Assembly (NCBI RefSeq): GCF_024436035.1
Contig: NZ_JANFNG010000036.1
Coordinates: 1-58,647, forward strand
Source of the DNA: Streptomyces humicola
GTDB lineage: Bacteria > Actinomycetota > Actinomycetes > Streptomycetales > Streptomycetaceae
Length of the DNA: 58,647 nucleotides
Direction of reading: 5' to 3'
The position numbers and the translations under genes were made by a program. Below, piece after piece: positions 49,630 through 58,043 of the stretch (position 1 is the first letter of the stretch; each line of letters starts with the position of its first letter). Below the pieces are notes generated by a model. The model was not told the DNA's origin. It did not search any database and saw nothing but the letters and a program-made list of their open reading frames with translations.

Positions 49630-49893
49630 TTGCTCACCTTGGACCTGCACCCGATCTTCCGGAACAACCGCGACATCGAACTCGCCCTGCGGCAGACCAT
49701 CTTCAAAGCGGCCCGGACCGGTGAGACCGTCGTAGAGATCATTCCCGGCAAGGGATCGGGGCAGCTCAAGCAGCGCACGCTGGCCTTTCTCGGTCAGCGG
49801 CACATCAAGAAGCTGTACGACCGCGTGGAGGCCGACCCGAACAACCCGGGCCGGGTCCTCGTCCACTTCCGGCCGCGGCAACCGCAGCAATGA
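49630..49893 (+). CDS. Smr-domain protein
   Basis: An 87-residue protein that is almost only a small MutS-related (Smr) domain: L-D-L-H-P-I at the N-terminus, V-V-E-I-I-P-G-K-G-S-G-Q-L-K-Q-R (the H/P-G-x-G-x-G loop) and L-V-H-F-R-P at the end. Smr domains nick or bind branched nucleic acid or act in ribosome rescue. TTG at 49630 is chosen because GGAGGGG stands five bases upstream. The gene overlaps the next (ATGA). Confidence 0.85.
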   Translation: MLTLDLHPIFRNNRDIELALRQTIFKAARTGETVVEIIPGKGSGQLKQRTLAFLGQRHIKKLYDRVEADPNNPGRVLVHFRPRQPQQ

Positions 49894-50105
49894 CCGCCGA
49901 GCCCAGCACTCCCCTCCCCCTCGAAGATCCACCGGAGCCGGACGGACGTCGGCGCGTCACGTGTGCTCTGTGCGGGCGGCCTCTCACCGGCCGGGAAGCG
50001 CGCCTGTGGGGGCTGGGCGACGGCTGCCGAGCCAAACTCGCCGAGCGGACCGCGCCGCAGCCCGGCCGGTTCGACGTCGAACAGGACACGATTCCCGGCG
50101 TGTGA
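49890..50105 (+). CDS. small DUF6011-like zinc-finger protein
   Basis: A 71-residue protein with one treble-clef-like finger: C-A-L-C-G-R-P-L near residues 25-32 and G-D-G-C-R near residue 45. The three visible cysteines plus an Asp, Glu or His would make the site. It overlaps the Smr gene by ATGA, so the two are translated together, suggesting a shared nucleic-acid role. DUF6011 is my best match. Confidence 0.72.
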   Translation: MTAEPSTPLPLEDPPEPDGRRRVTCALCGRPLTGREARLWGLGDGCRAKLAERTAPQPGRFDVEQDTIPGV

Positions 50106-50243
50106 CCCGGTCGACGGCGCACGTGTCGACGAGGACGTGCACCGCTCCCCGAAGGAAGTCCGATCAAGTCGGGCAGAATAGAACATATGCCGCGCTAGGC
50201 GCGTAGCTCGCGGCGGACGATCTGACGCACCTCGGAGCGGTTC

Positions 50244-51077
50244 ATGACCCCACGCCGTGCCACCCCGGCATCAAGCGCCCATGACCTGCTGACGACGCTT
50301 GGGCGGCTCACGGCCGAGGCGCTGAACCGGGCGGAGCTGCAGAAGGCGCGCGTGGATCTGGCCGTTGCCCTGCAGAGCCAGCTGCTTCCGCCCGCGCTTC
50401 CGAGCGGACCACGGTGGCGGAGCGCAGCCAGGTACGCGCCCGCGCGCGACGGGCTGGACGTCGGCGGTGACTGGTACGACGGCTTCCGGCTGCCTGACGG
50501 CGCCCTCGGGTTCTCCATAGGCGACGTGCAGGGGCATGACGTGGAGGCGGCTGCCTTCATGGGCCAGATCCGCATCGCCCTGCGTGCCGTGGCCGTGACC
50601 ACCGCCGACCCGGGCGAGGCGCTGAGCCGCGCCAATGACCTGCTGCTGTCGATGGACTGCGACCTCTTCGCGACCTGCACCTTCGTCCGCTTCGACCCAG
50701 CCACCCTGGAACTGGCCGATGCGCGCGCCGGACACGTCCCCGCGGTGTGGGCAACTGTCGACGACTGCTGCGGAGTGGACGTCTGCGGCAAGGGGCTACC
50801 GCTCGGGATACAGCCTGGTGAGGTGTATCCGGTCTCGCGGCGCCGGCTGACGAAACCGGGAGCATACGTCCTGCTCACGGACGGTGTGATCGAGGGCCCG
50901 TCGTTCCCGATCGAGGCCGGTCTGCAACGAGTGACGGAGCTGGTCCGCGCCGGGGCCGGCGGCGATCCGGACCAACTGGCCGCCGAGGTGATCAAGGTGG
51001 CCGACCTCACCGGCCACTCCGACGACGCGGCCGTCCTCGTGCTGCGCCATGACGCAACGGCGGACGTGGCTGCGTGA
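50244..51077 (+). CDS. PP2C-family (SpoIIE-like) serine phosphatase
   Basis: A 277-residue phosphatase. Residues about 60-270 form the SpoIIE domain: L-D-V-G-G-D-W-Y-D (metal-binding Asp), F-S-I-G-D-V-Q-G-H-D, then L-L-T-D-G-V-I-E and S-D-D-A-A-V-L-V-L at the end. All metal ligands are present. There is no N-terminal sensor domain; the coupled MASE1 gene (GTGATG overlap at 51074) may supply sensing. It probably dephosphorylates an anti-sigma-factor antagonist; none is nearby. CGGAGCGG precedes the ATG. Confidence 0.9.
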   Translation: MTPRRATPASSAHDLLTTLGRLTAEALNRAELQKARVDLAVALQSQLLPPALPSGPRWRSAARYAPARDGLDVGGDWYDGFRLPDGALGFSIGDVQGHDVEAAAFMGQIRIALRAVAVTTADPGEALSRANDLLLSMDCDLFATCTFVRFDPATLELADARAGHVPAVWATVDDCCGVDVCGKGLPLGIQPGEVYPVSRRRLTKPGAYVLLTDGVIEGPSFPIEAGLQRVTELVRAGAGGDPDQLAAEVIKVADLTGHSDDAAVLVLRHDATADVAA

Positions 51078-52183
51078 TGGAAGAGCCTCAGGCCCGCGCG
51101 TCACACGGCCCGGCCGCCCTGGCGCACCACCAGGTGTCCCGGGGCGTGCGCCGAGGCTTGGGCCGGGGGCGGGGTCTGGGCCGAGGCCTGGGGACGACCG
51201 GTGTGGAAATCATCGTCGTCACGGCCGTCTACTTCATGACCGCCCGGCTCGGCCTGCTGCAGGAAGTGACCATCGGCGGCGAGACGGTCACACCGCTGTG
51301 GCCGCCGACCGGCGTCGCGCTGTTCTTCCTGCTGTCCATGGGCGTCCGCATCTGGCCGGGGATCGCCCTCGGCGAGTTCGCGGTCTCCGCGTCGATCAGT
51401 CCTGTGCATATCGCCGATATCGGCATCGTCGCGGGGAACACGCTTGCCCCGGTGTGCGCCTATCTGATGCTGCGGCGCGTGGGCTTCCGCGCCGAGCTGG
51501 ACCGGCTGCGGGACGGGCTGGCCCTGGTGTTCCTGGGCGCGCTGGGCGCGATGCTGATCAGCGCGACCGTGGGGGACGGGGCGCTGGCGCTTGACGGAAC
51601 ACTGCCCGTTGACAAGTTCTGGGCGGCATGGTCGGTGTGGTGGACGGGGGACGCGATGGGTGTGCTGCTCGTGACGCCGGTCCTGTTCGTCATCCGGGCC
51701 GCCAGGCTTCCCCGGGGCGCACCCCTGTCCCGGTGGGTCGAAGCAGCGGCTTTGCTGGTCAGCGTCGTCGTGGTCACCGTCGCCGTCACCAGAAGCCCGC
51801 TCGCCCTGCTGTTCCTCGTCTTCCCCGTGCTCATGTGGGCGGCCTTGCGGTTCCAGCTCACGGGTGCCGCGCCGTGCGCCCTTCTCGTGTCCGTGCTCAC
51901 GATCCAGGCGGCGACAGACCACAGCGGGCCGTTCGCCGGCCACACCCTGCTCGCGGTGATGGTCATGCTGCAGGCCCTCAACGGAGCGGCTGCACTGACC
52001 GCGATCCTCCTGGCGGCCATCACCAACGAACGAATCAACACCCATCGCGAGCTGCTGCAGGCTTGCGAGGGGCTGGCCGAAGTGGTGGACCGCCTGGCGC
52101 CCGGCAGAACCACGCACGAGCTGCCCCGGCAGGGGGACGAGCGGCAGGGGGATGAACGGCGCGGAGGGCGGTCGGCTCAGTGA
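51074..52183 (+). CDS. MASE1-domain membrane protein
   Basis: A 369-residue protein with about eight to ten membrane helices forming a MASE1 sensor domain: L-W-P-P-T-G-V-A-L-F-F-L-L-S, G-I-A-L-G-E-F-A, W-W-T-G-D-A-M-G-V-L-L-V-T-P-V, and N-G-A-A-A-L-T-A-I-L-L-A-A. MASE1 is usually linked to a kinase or GGDEF output; here the protein ends in a short helix and a charged tail, and its output is probably the phosphatase encoded by the overlapping upstream gene. Confidence 0.88.
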   Translation: MMEEPQARASHGPAALAHHQVSRGVRRGLGRGRGLGRGLGTTGVEIIVVTAVYFMTARLGLLQEVTIGGETVTPLWPPTGVALFFLLSMGVRIWPGIALGEFAVSASISPVHIADIGIVAGNTLAPVCAYLMLRRVGFRAELDRLRDGLALVFLGALGAMLISATVGDGALALDGTLPVDKFWAAWSVWWTGDAMGVLLVTPVLFVIRAARLPRGAPLSRWVEAAALLVSVVVVTVAVTRSPLALLFLVFPVLMWAALRFQLTGAAPCALLVSVLTIQAATDHSGPFAGHTLLAVMVMLQALNGAAALTAILLAAITNERINTHRELLQACEGLAEVVDRLAPGRTTHELPRQGDERQGDERRGGRSAQ

Positions 52184-52201
52184 GCGCAGGGCCCGCTCGG
52201 C

Positions 52202-52723
52202 TCACACCTCTCCTGCCTCTCCTGCCTCTCCTGCCTCGCCGTTCGCCGCAGAGAGCCAGTGTGCGATCCGCCGTATCGTCGACTCCTCGGTGGCATCGAC
52301 GAGCTCGGTGATCGCCAGATCGTCCTCGGGATGCAGATCGGTGAGACCGGCTGCCGCGAGCGCGGCCGTGAGCACTTGGTGCCGGCGGTCACGGAGCCGC
52401 TCGTCGCGTGCGCTGCGTACGGGCTGTTGCTCCGGGCGCTCACTGTGGTGCTCGGCGTGCGAGGCCACCCGTCCCGACCGGGCGCGGATGGTTTCGATGT
52501 GCCGCCAGTCATCGCCGCCCTCGGCCGGGCCCCAGATCTCCACCAGCGGAGCCTGGCCACGCGACCGCACCGTCTGGATCATCGCGGCGACCGCGTAGTC
52601 CACCGGCTCGCGGGTGGTCGATTCTGCTGCGACGGTCCATCCGGACGTCGGCTGATAGAAGGCGGCAACGAATCGGGGGTCCCCCGCCGGCGGGGATGAC
52701 ATCTGCGGTGCTGCCGATTCCAT
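52202..52723 (-). CDS. hypothetical protein
   Basis: A 173-residue cytosolic protein: F-V-A-A-F-Y-Q-P-T-S-G-W-T-V, then V-D-Y-A-V-A-A-M-I-Q-T-V, L-V-E-I-W-G-P-A-E-G-G, and a helical C-terminal half with I-R-R-I-A-H-W-L. It ends in a G-E-A triplication coded by 9-bp repeats. ATG at 52723 has GGAGGG upstream. No family recognised; the fold may be related to phage-style DNA-binding accessory proteins, but this is a guess. Confidence 0.6.
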   Translation of the reverse strand: MESAAPQMSSPPAGDPRFVAAFYQPTSGWTVAAESTTREPVDYAVAAMIQTVRSRGQAPLVEIWGPAEGGDDWRHIETIRARSGRVASHAEHHSERPEQQPVRSARDERLRDRRHQVLTAALAAAGLTDLHPEDDLAITELVDATEESTIRRIAHWLSAANGEAGEAGEAGEV

Positions 52724-52809
52724 GAACTCGCCCTCCACCCCATGGGGTATGCCTTGAGTCGTCAGCCCAATCAATACCTGACATACCGTCAGATCGGAAG
52801 AGCGGCCCT

Positions 52810-52974
52810 GTGGTTACCCTCCCCCGCAACGTCCCCGACACCACCGGCGTCCTCGACGCCCTCAACCGCGCGGTGAACACCGCGGCGTCCGACGGCGACC
52901 GGATACTGACGTTCGTCCTCGCCAGCTCCCGCGACCTGATCTTCTCCCGGGCCGACGCCGAAACGCTCCCCTGA
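52810..52974 (+). CDS. possible 54-residue protein
   Basis: From GTG 52810 the frame gives L-P-R-N-V-P-D-T-T-G-V-L-D-A-L-N-R-A-V, then D-R-I-L-T-F-V-L-A-S-S-R-D-L-I-F-S-R and the stop. Codon bias is good throughout. It faces away from the gene at 52723 and starts right after a 15-base run identical to an Illumina adapter, so an assembly artefact or short fragment cannot be excluded. Confidence 0.4.
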   Translation: MVTLPRNVPDTTGVLDALNRAVNTAASDGDRILTFVLASSRDLIFSRADAETLP

Positions 52975-53039
52975 CCGTCGCCCGATACCCGCGCGCCCCC
53001 CGCACCCCCCGCACCCCGCTACCCGATACCCGCTGCCCG

Positions 53040-53798
53040 CTACCCCGCCCCGTAGCTCCACCCTTCGAGGGCCGCGAGAGCGCGTGCGCGCGCCTCCACC
53101 ACCGCCATGCGCGCCTCCCGCTCCCCCTTGTGGACGTGCGCGGCCTGGCCGGTGACCTGGCCGCGCCACTTGCGGTAGAGGAGCCCGGTCTGCGCCGTGA
53201 ACCACCCGCGGCTGACGGCGTTCAGCGCCAGCAGCAGCCCGGTGTCCTCGGACGCCGGCAGGGCCATCCAGCCGCCCAGGGCCAGGAGCAGATCGCGGCG
53301 GACGAACAGCGTCGCCGGGTGAACCGGTGCCCGGTAGTCATGGCTCGCCCAGTGCTCCAGTACCGTCCCGCGGCGGATGACGCCCTGGGGCGGGTCCTGG
53401 TCGAAACCGACGGTCGATCCATCGGGCATGAGATCGAGCGCCCGAGAGGTCGCCCAGCCGACGTCCGGATGACCGGTGAGGGCGCCCAGGTCACGCATGA
53501 GCGCGCCCGGCGTCAGCATGTCGTCGGCATCGAGGACCTTGACGAACTCGCCCTCCGCGCGGGAGAGGGCCATCGTGCGGGCCATCGCGGCGCGCCCCGG
53601 ACGCCCCTGACCGAAGCTGACCCGCGCATCATCGGGTACATACGGCGCGACAGCGTCCGTCTCTCCGTCCTCCTGGACCACCCACTGCCAGTCCCATCCG
53701 TCCGGCAGGTGCTGATCGGCCAGGGACGTGTACGCGTCCGGCAGGTAGTGCGCGCCAGGAGCGTGAACCGCCGTGATCACCGAGATGAGCCCGGTCAT
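53040..53798 (-). CDS. family-2-like glycosyltransferase
   Basis: A 252-residue GT-A enzyme. L-I-S-V-I-T-A-V-H at the start binds the nucleotide, V-L-D-A-D-D-M is the D-x-D motif, and A-P-V-H-P-A-T-L-F-V-R, then P-A-S-E-D-T-G-L-L-L-A supply the acceptor-side acidic residue. The product is cytosolic. ATG at 53798 is preferred, with GTG at 53804 and 53807 overlapping the GntR stop, so the genes are coupled. The sugar and acceptor are unknown; it is smaller than antibiotic or wall GT2 enzymes. Confidence 0.85.
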   Translation of the reverse strand: MTGLISVITAVHAPGAHYLPDAYTSLADQHLPDGWDWQWVVQEDGETDAVAPYVPDDARVSFGQGRPGRAAMARTMALSRAEGEFVKVLDADDMLTPGALMRDLGALTGHPDVGWATSRALDLMPDGSTVGFDQDPPQGVIRRGTVLEHWASHDYRAPVHPATLFVRRDLLLALGGWMALPASEDTGLLLALNAVSRGWFTAQTGLLYRKWRGQVTGQAAHVHKGEREARMAVVEARARALAALEGWSYGAG

Positions 53799-53800
53799 GG

Positions 53801-54589
53801 TCACCACCGGGCCAGGGGCGTGGTGAAGACCAGTTCCGTCCGGTCGCCGGGCAGCGTCACCTCGGTCACGTCCACGACCCGGCCGGTGGTGTCCATGGAC
53901 ATCTTCCGCAGAACCATGACGGAGACGCCGGCGGTGAGTCCGAGCTCCTCCACCTCCTCGACGGTCGGCGGTCGCGCGGTGACGTGCTCCTCTACCCGGC
54001 CGACCTCGATCCCGACGGTGTAGAGCTGGCTCTGCGTGCCGCCCGGCCAGGGCTCATTCGCCTCGTCGAGCAGGTCCGGGTTGGCGGCGATCAGGTCGTA
54101 CACCAAGTGGGAGCGCACAACGTTGAACGGCGCCTCCTCCTCGCGGCAGCGGGTGCGGTAGGTCCGTTCGAGCAGCCGGGTCCCGATGGGCACATCCAGC
54201 GCCGCGGCGAGCTCCTCGGTCGCCTTCGCCTCACGGTATTCCGCGCTGAAGACGAGATCGTTCACGGTCAGGCCCGTGTCGTACTCCGTCGCCCCAGTGG
54301 CCTCGCGCTCCTCGCGCGGGGCACGCGCCCGGTCCTTCTCCCACTGGTGCCGGCCGTTGGACCGCACGACCTTCGTGCGCGGTTTGCGGACGAAGTTGCC
54401 CCGCCCATGGCTCTTCACGACGAGCCCTTCGGCCTGCAACACCCCGAGCGCCTGCCGGACCGTCGGCAAGCTCACCTTGTACCGCTTCACGAGCGCCGCC
54501 TCCGTGGGCAGGCGGTCGCCCGGGCTGAGCCGACCTGTGCGGATCTGCTCGCGCAGGGCGTCAGCAATCGCTTCGTACCGCTTCGCCAT
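53801..54589 (-). CDS. GntR/HutC-family regulator with UTRA domain
   Basis: A 262-residue repressor. The HTH is I-A-D-A-L-R-E-Q-I, D-R-L-P-T-E-A-A-L-V-K-R-Y, and S-L-P-T-V-R-Q-A-L-G-V-L-Q (residues about 5-65); the UTRA ligand domain covers about 100-255. GntR plus glycosyltransferase pairs with overlapping ends are common in streptomycetes. The linker has a charged D-R-A-R-A-P-R-E-E-R run. Effector unknown. Confidence 0.92.
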   Translation of the reverse strand: MAKRYEAIADALREQIRTGRLSPGDRLPTEAALVKRYKVSLPTVRQALGVLQAEGLVVKSHGRGNFVRKPRTKVVRSNGRHQWEKDRARAPREEREATGATEYDTGLTVNDLVFSAEYREAKATEELAAALDVPIGTRLLERTYRTRCREEEAPFNVVRSHLVYDLIAANPDLLDEANEPWPGGTQSQLYTVGIEVGRVEEHVTARPPTVEEVEELGLTAGVSVMVLRKMSMDTTGRVVDVTEVTLPGDRTELVFTTPLARW

Positions 54590-54882
54590 GGGCGCCTCAC
54601 CGTCCCTGGTTACCGGCTGGTCTCAGGGTAAGTCCTCAAGAGGTGTTGATGACTACCCGACCGCGTGCCCGCCCGGAGTTCGCCGCAGCGTCCCCCCAGC
54701 GTCGCCGTAGTGTCGCGGCTGCCGGCGCCGGAGCCGCGGACCACCGCCGGACGTCACCAGGAACGGAACAACACGTCACCGCCCGCCGAGCAGCCCCTCG
54801 TAACCGACCAGCCGCACGCAGACGTGGCAGGGGATAGTTCGTACGGCATGGGCCCACGCCGTGGAAGAGCTTGTCGATCCGT

Positions 54883-55032
54883 TCAAATCCCCAGGCCCGC
54901 GCCAACGCCGAGTAGGTTGAGGACGTTGACACCGGTGTCGCCGGAGTTGCCGGCCGCCTGAGCGGCGGACGGACCTGCAGACAACAGCAGCCCTGCGACG
55001 ACAGCGGCCAGGATGGCGGCAACACGCTTCAC
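54883..55032 (-). CDS. tiny secreted peptide, copy 1
   Basis: A 49-residue product: V-K-R-V-A-A-I-L-A-A-V-V-A-G-L-L-L-S-A is a signal peptide with cleavage near A-Q-A-A, leaving about 22 residues (G-N-S-G-D-T-G-V-N-V-L-N-L-L-G-V-G-A-G-L). GTG at 55032 is set by GAGGAGG eight bases upstream. A paralogue with the same leader and start signals lies upstream at 55317. Role unknown; could be a surface-active or signalling peptide. Confidence 0.6.
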   Translation of the reverse strand: MKRVAAILAAVVAGLLLSAGPSAAQAAGNSGDTGVNVLNLLGVGAGLGI

Positions 55033-55176
55033 GATGGAAACCTCCTCGACGACGACACCCGCCACCCTGCCCCGAGCCGGGAAGTCCCGCGCGCCCGGAT
55101 ACGCCGCCCAGCCCACGGGTTCAGTCCTGCGGCGGGTCGACGCGGCCGCCGTTGTGATCCGCCACGCCTGACGATT

Positions 55177-55203
55177 CGACGCACCCGACGCACCCGACGC
55201 ACC
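55177..55203. repeat. 9-bp tandem repeat, three copies
   Basis: CGACGCACC three times between the two tiny secreted peptide genes. Confidence 0.85.
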
Positions 55204-55316
55204 CGAAGCACTCGTCGCACCGCCGCCGACCGTCCATCGTCGTCGGACACGTAGAGGGCTGACCAGTGCAACGCCCCCGCACCGGCAGCAGCCGGGTGGG
55301 GGCGGGTTTCGTCCGT

Positions 55317-55451
55317 TCAGAGCAAGCCCAAGAGCCCGAGCCCGAGAATGCCGTTGCCCCCGCCTCCTTGGCCAAGAGCGGCTGCGGGGATGGCGGACAG
55401 CAGCAGGGCCGCCGTGGCGGCAGGCAGGATGGCGGCAATACGACGTTTCAC
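55317..55451 (-). CDS. tiny secreted peptide, copy 2
   Basis: A 44-residue paralogue: V-K-R-R-I-A-A-I-L-P-A-A-T-A-A-L-L-L-S-A then G-Q-G-G-G-G-N-G-I-L-G-L-G-L-L-G-L-L. The mature part would be about 18 Gly/Leu-rich residues. GTG at 55451 has GAGGAGG at the same spacing as in copy 1. Duplication is clear; the mature parts have diverged. Confidence 0.6.
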   Translation of the reverse strand: MKRRIAAILPAATAALLLSAIPAAALGQGGGGNGILGLGLLGLL

Positions 55452-56154
55452 GATGGAACCCTCCTCGATGGCGACGAACACTCGGGCGGGCCCGGTCGGT
55501 AGCGAATCCCCGCCACCCACACCCTGACCCGAGCCGAGTCGCCCCGCTCGCCCGAGCGCCCATCCCGGTGAACCGCCCGGGACGCTTGTCTCCCTCAGCG
55601 CGACTCGGCGTGCCGAGCTTGGGTGACGGGCCGGCGGGCGCCGAGGCGGGTCGGCACGGCCGTCAGTGCGGCGAAAGCGAGCAGGACGGCGAGCGCCAGA
55701 CCCGCGCTCCAGGCGGAGGACGGCACGATCACGGCCTGGGTGCCCTGCATGGAACAGCTCGTACCGGCCGCTGCCGGCAGGGATGTCGAGAGCAGCTGCG
55801 GGCAGGGCGGGCAGCAGGCACCAACCCGGCGGAGGTCGCACGCCGGGCAGCCCACAGCCTCGCGGAGATGAAGAGATCGATGGAATCCGTTCCCTCCGCG
55901 ACTCTGGACGGCAAGCGTGACCAGGCCAACGCGCGGATGGAGCAGGCACTGAGAAGCTTCTCTGATCCCAAATCCGCCGACTGGAACCGTAATCGTGATC
56001 ACAGGGTGGGACAGCCGTTCGGGCTGGCGTCGCTGTGACGCCACCCCGAACGCGGAAACGCCTCGCCCCCGAACGGCGTCTGGGCGTGTGCCCGGGATCA
56101 CAGGAGGGCTCGCTGGAGGGACGAAATGCCGTGGCCGCCGGAGTGGTTGACACC
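55452..56154. other. intergenic or gene remnants, about 700 bp
   Basis: On the minus strand 55595-55750 could encode a 51-residue single-pass protein (A-W-S-A-G-L-A-L-A-V-L-L-A-F-A). On the plus strand about 55838-56038 has coding-like codons (A-A-H-S-L-A-E-M-K-R-S-M-E and S-F-S-D-P-K-S-A-D-W), but without a believable start, so it looks like a 3' remnant. Neither is recognised. Confidence 0.3.
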
Positions 56155-56177
56155 TGCACGCATTCAATGCATGTGCA
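56155..56177. promoter_or_regulatory. candidate operator/promoter of the Old Yellow Enzyme gene
   Basis: TGCAC and GTGCA flank an inner dyad GCATT-C-AATGC (56160-56170). TTGACA stands at 56147, matching a -35 element. The start codon is 30 bp downstream. A LysR-, HxlR- or TetR-type repressor would suit. Confidence 0.5.
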
Positions 56178-56207
56178 CACACCGTCTGCTATCTGCGAGG
56201 AACATCC

Positions 56208-57335
56208 ATGACCGTCATTGCGTCCTCCGCCTCCCGCGCGGCCGAGATCCTGTCCCGGCCCGTCGCGCTGAACGGCCTGACCGTCCCCAACCGGATCGTG
56301 ATGGCGCCCATGACGCGTATGTTCTCCCCGGACGGCGTCCCCGGTGAAGACGTACGGTCGTACTACGCCCGTCGCGCCGCCGCAGGTGTGGGCCTGATCG
56401 TCACTGAGGGAACGTATGTCGGCCACGAGTCGGCCGGGCAGAGTGACCGTGTGCCGCGGTTCCACGGTGAGGAGCAGCTGGCGGGGTGGGCGACGGTCGC
56501 CGAATCCGTTCACGCAGCGGGTGGCATGATCGTGCCGCAGCTGTGGCACATCGGCATGGTGCGCAAGCAGGGCGAACCGCCCTACGCCGACGCCCCCGCC
56601 GTCGGCCCCTCCGGCATCCGCGTCGACGGCACCGAGGGCACCGGTAAGGCAATGACCGCGCGCGACCTGAACGACGTCATCGGCGCCTTCGCCGAGGCCG
56701 CCGCAGCCGCCGAACGCATCGGCTTCGACGGCGTCGAACTGCACGGCGCCCACGGCTACCTCCTCGACCAGTTCCTGTGGGCGCGGACGAACCGCCGTAC
56801 CGACGCCTACGGCGGCGATCCGGTGGCCCGTACGAAGTTCGCGGCCGAGATCGTGGCCGCGGTCCGCGAGACCGTCTCGCCCGACTTCCCGGTGATCTTC
56901 CGCTACTCGCAGTGGAAGCAGGAGGCCTACGACGCGAGGCTCGCCGAGACCCCGGAGGAGCTGGAGGCGATCCTGACCCCGCTCGCCGCGGCCGGCGTCG
57001 ACGCCTTCCACGCCTCCACCCGACGCTACTGGCTCCCGGAGTTCGAGGGCTCGGACCTGAACTTGGCGGGCTGGACCAAGAAGCTCACCGGCAGGCCCAC
57101 CATCACCGTCGGCTCGGTCGGCCTCGACGGCGACTTCATCCGCGGCTTCATGGGCGAGGGCGCACCGGTCCAGGGCATCGACAACCTCCTCGACCGCCTG
57201 GAGCGTGACGAGTTCGACCTGGTCGCCGTCGGCCGCGCCCTGCTCCAGGATCCGGAGTGGGCGGCGAAGGTCCTGGGAGACCGGCTCGAGGAGCTGAAGC
57301 CGTACGACGCGACGGCGCTGAAGACGCTGAGCTAG
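56208..57335 (+). CDS. Old Yellow Enzyme-family flavin oxidoreductase (ene-reductase)
   Basis: A 375-residue FMN-dependent enzyme that reduces activated C=C bonds or related substrates. Clear motifs: L-T-V-P-N-R-I-V-M-A-P-M-T-R-M at residues 19-33, P-Q-L-W-H-I-G, F-D-G-V-E-L-H-G-A-H-G-Y-L-L-D-Q-F with the H-x-x-H pair that binds the substrate anion, and N-R-R-T-D-x-Y-G-G (FMN region), then V-G-R-A-L-L-Q-D-P-E-W near the end. ATG at 56208 fits the family. Alone between an operator and a strong terminator. Confidence 0.93.
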   Translation: MTVIASSASRAAEILSRPVALNGLTVPNRIVMAPMTRMFSPDGVPGEDVRSYYARRAAAGVGLIVTEGTYVGHESAGQSDRVPRFHGEEQLAGWATVAESVHAAGGMIVPQLWHIGMVRKQGEPPYADAPAVGPSGIRVDGTEGTGKAMTARDLNDVIGAFAEAAAAAERIGFDGVELHGAHGYLLDQFLWARTNRRTDAYGGDPVARTKFAAEIVAAVRETVSPDFPVIFRYSQWKQEAYDARLAETPEELEAILTPLAAAGVDAFHASTRRYWLPEFEGSDLNLAGWTKKLTGRPTITVGSVGLDGDFIRGFMGEGAPVQGIDNLLDRLERDEFDLVAVGRALLQDPEWAAKVLGDRLEELKPYDATALKTLS

Positions 57336-57387
57336 GAAACCAACGATGGCCCCGGCCTTTGAACGGTCGGGGCCATCGCTGGTTTCC
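57335..57387 (+). terminator. long hairpin terminator of the ene-reductase gene
   Basis: CGATGGCCCCGGCC pairs with GGTCGGGGCCATCG (one G-U), flanked by GGAAACCA and TGGTTTCC, giving about 22 pairs in two blocks. The outer arm starts at the last base of the stop codon. Confidence 0.9.
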
Positions 57388-58043
57388 GTCTCAGTCGGCG
57401 TTCTCGGTCCCGGTGGCATCATCCTTCCTGGCCTTGCCCCTGAGGGACGCGGGCTAGCTCCCGATGCGGGACACGGGCGACCCGGGTGAGACAAGAAACA
57501 GGTGGGCGGCGGCCCCGGATCGGTAAATCAGGGAAGCCTTTCGGAAAGGCTGGTACGAAAGGCGGCATGAAACCCTAAACCAGGCGACGTCGAGCGAAGC
57601 GGAGCAGGCGAACGATTAGCGCCCAGCCAAGTCCACCCACCCGTTGCCGCTCGTGGACTATTTGTGGACGAGTGATCGCTAGCGTGACGGCTAGGAGCCC
57701 TTGACCTGCGCATACGCGCGGGACCGAAGGGCCCTCCGGAGCCGTCGCAGTACAGCGGCGGGGCGAAGGCCAACAAGCACCTGACCGTAGCCGGTTGGCT
57801 GACCGTCCGAGCTGAGTTCAGTGGCCGTGCCGCAGGTAGCCAGGACGAAGAAGACGCGCGCTCTGGTTGTCGGCTGGCGGTTCTCGGATGGCTCAAAGAG
57901 ACGGCAATCGAGTGAAGTTCTCTGAGTAAGGCCGAAATTAGCAAAAGCATCGAATGTGTCCCGTCGATGATGTATCCGTCGGGCCGGTGCCTTCGAACGC
58001 GCGGGTCGAGCCAGTCCTAACGGGTGACAGGAAAGGGGTATCG
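57388..58043. other. intergenic, about 655 bp
   Basis: Holds a small hairpin near 57536-57551 (GCCTTT-CGG-AAAGGC) and no frame with convincing coding bias. No gene or RNA is recognised. Confidence 0.45.

Noticed and set aside
54643-54837. 64-codon Arg/Ala-rich plus-strand frame
   Set aside because: Composition matches random high-GC frames and no ribosome site or conserved pattern is visible.
55317-57494. 725-codon open frame on the minus strand
   Set aside because: Mostly antisense of the Old Yellow Enzyme gene; only its last 44 codons, from GTG 55451, make a plausible peptide.
57528-57950. Minus-strand frame of 140 codons
   Set aside because: Ser/Arg/Pro-rich with no recognisable domain or ribosome site; probably non-coding.
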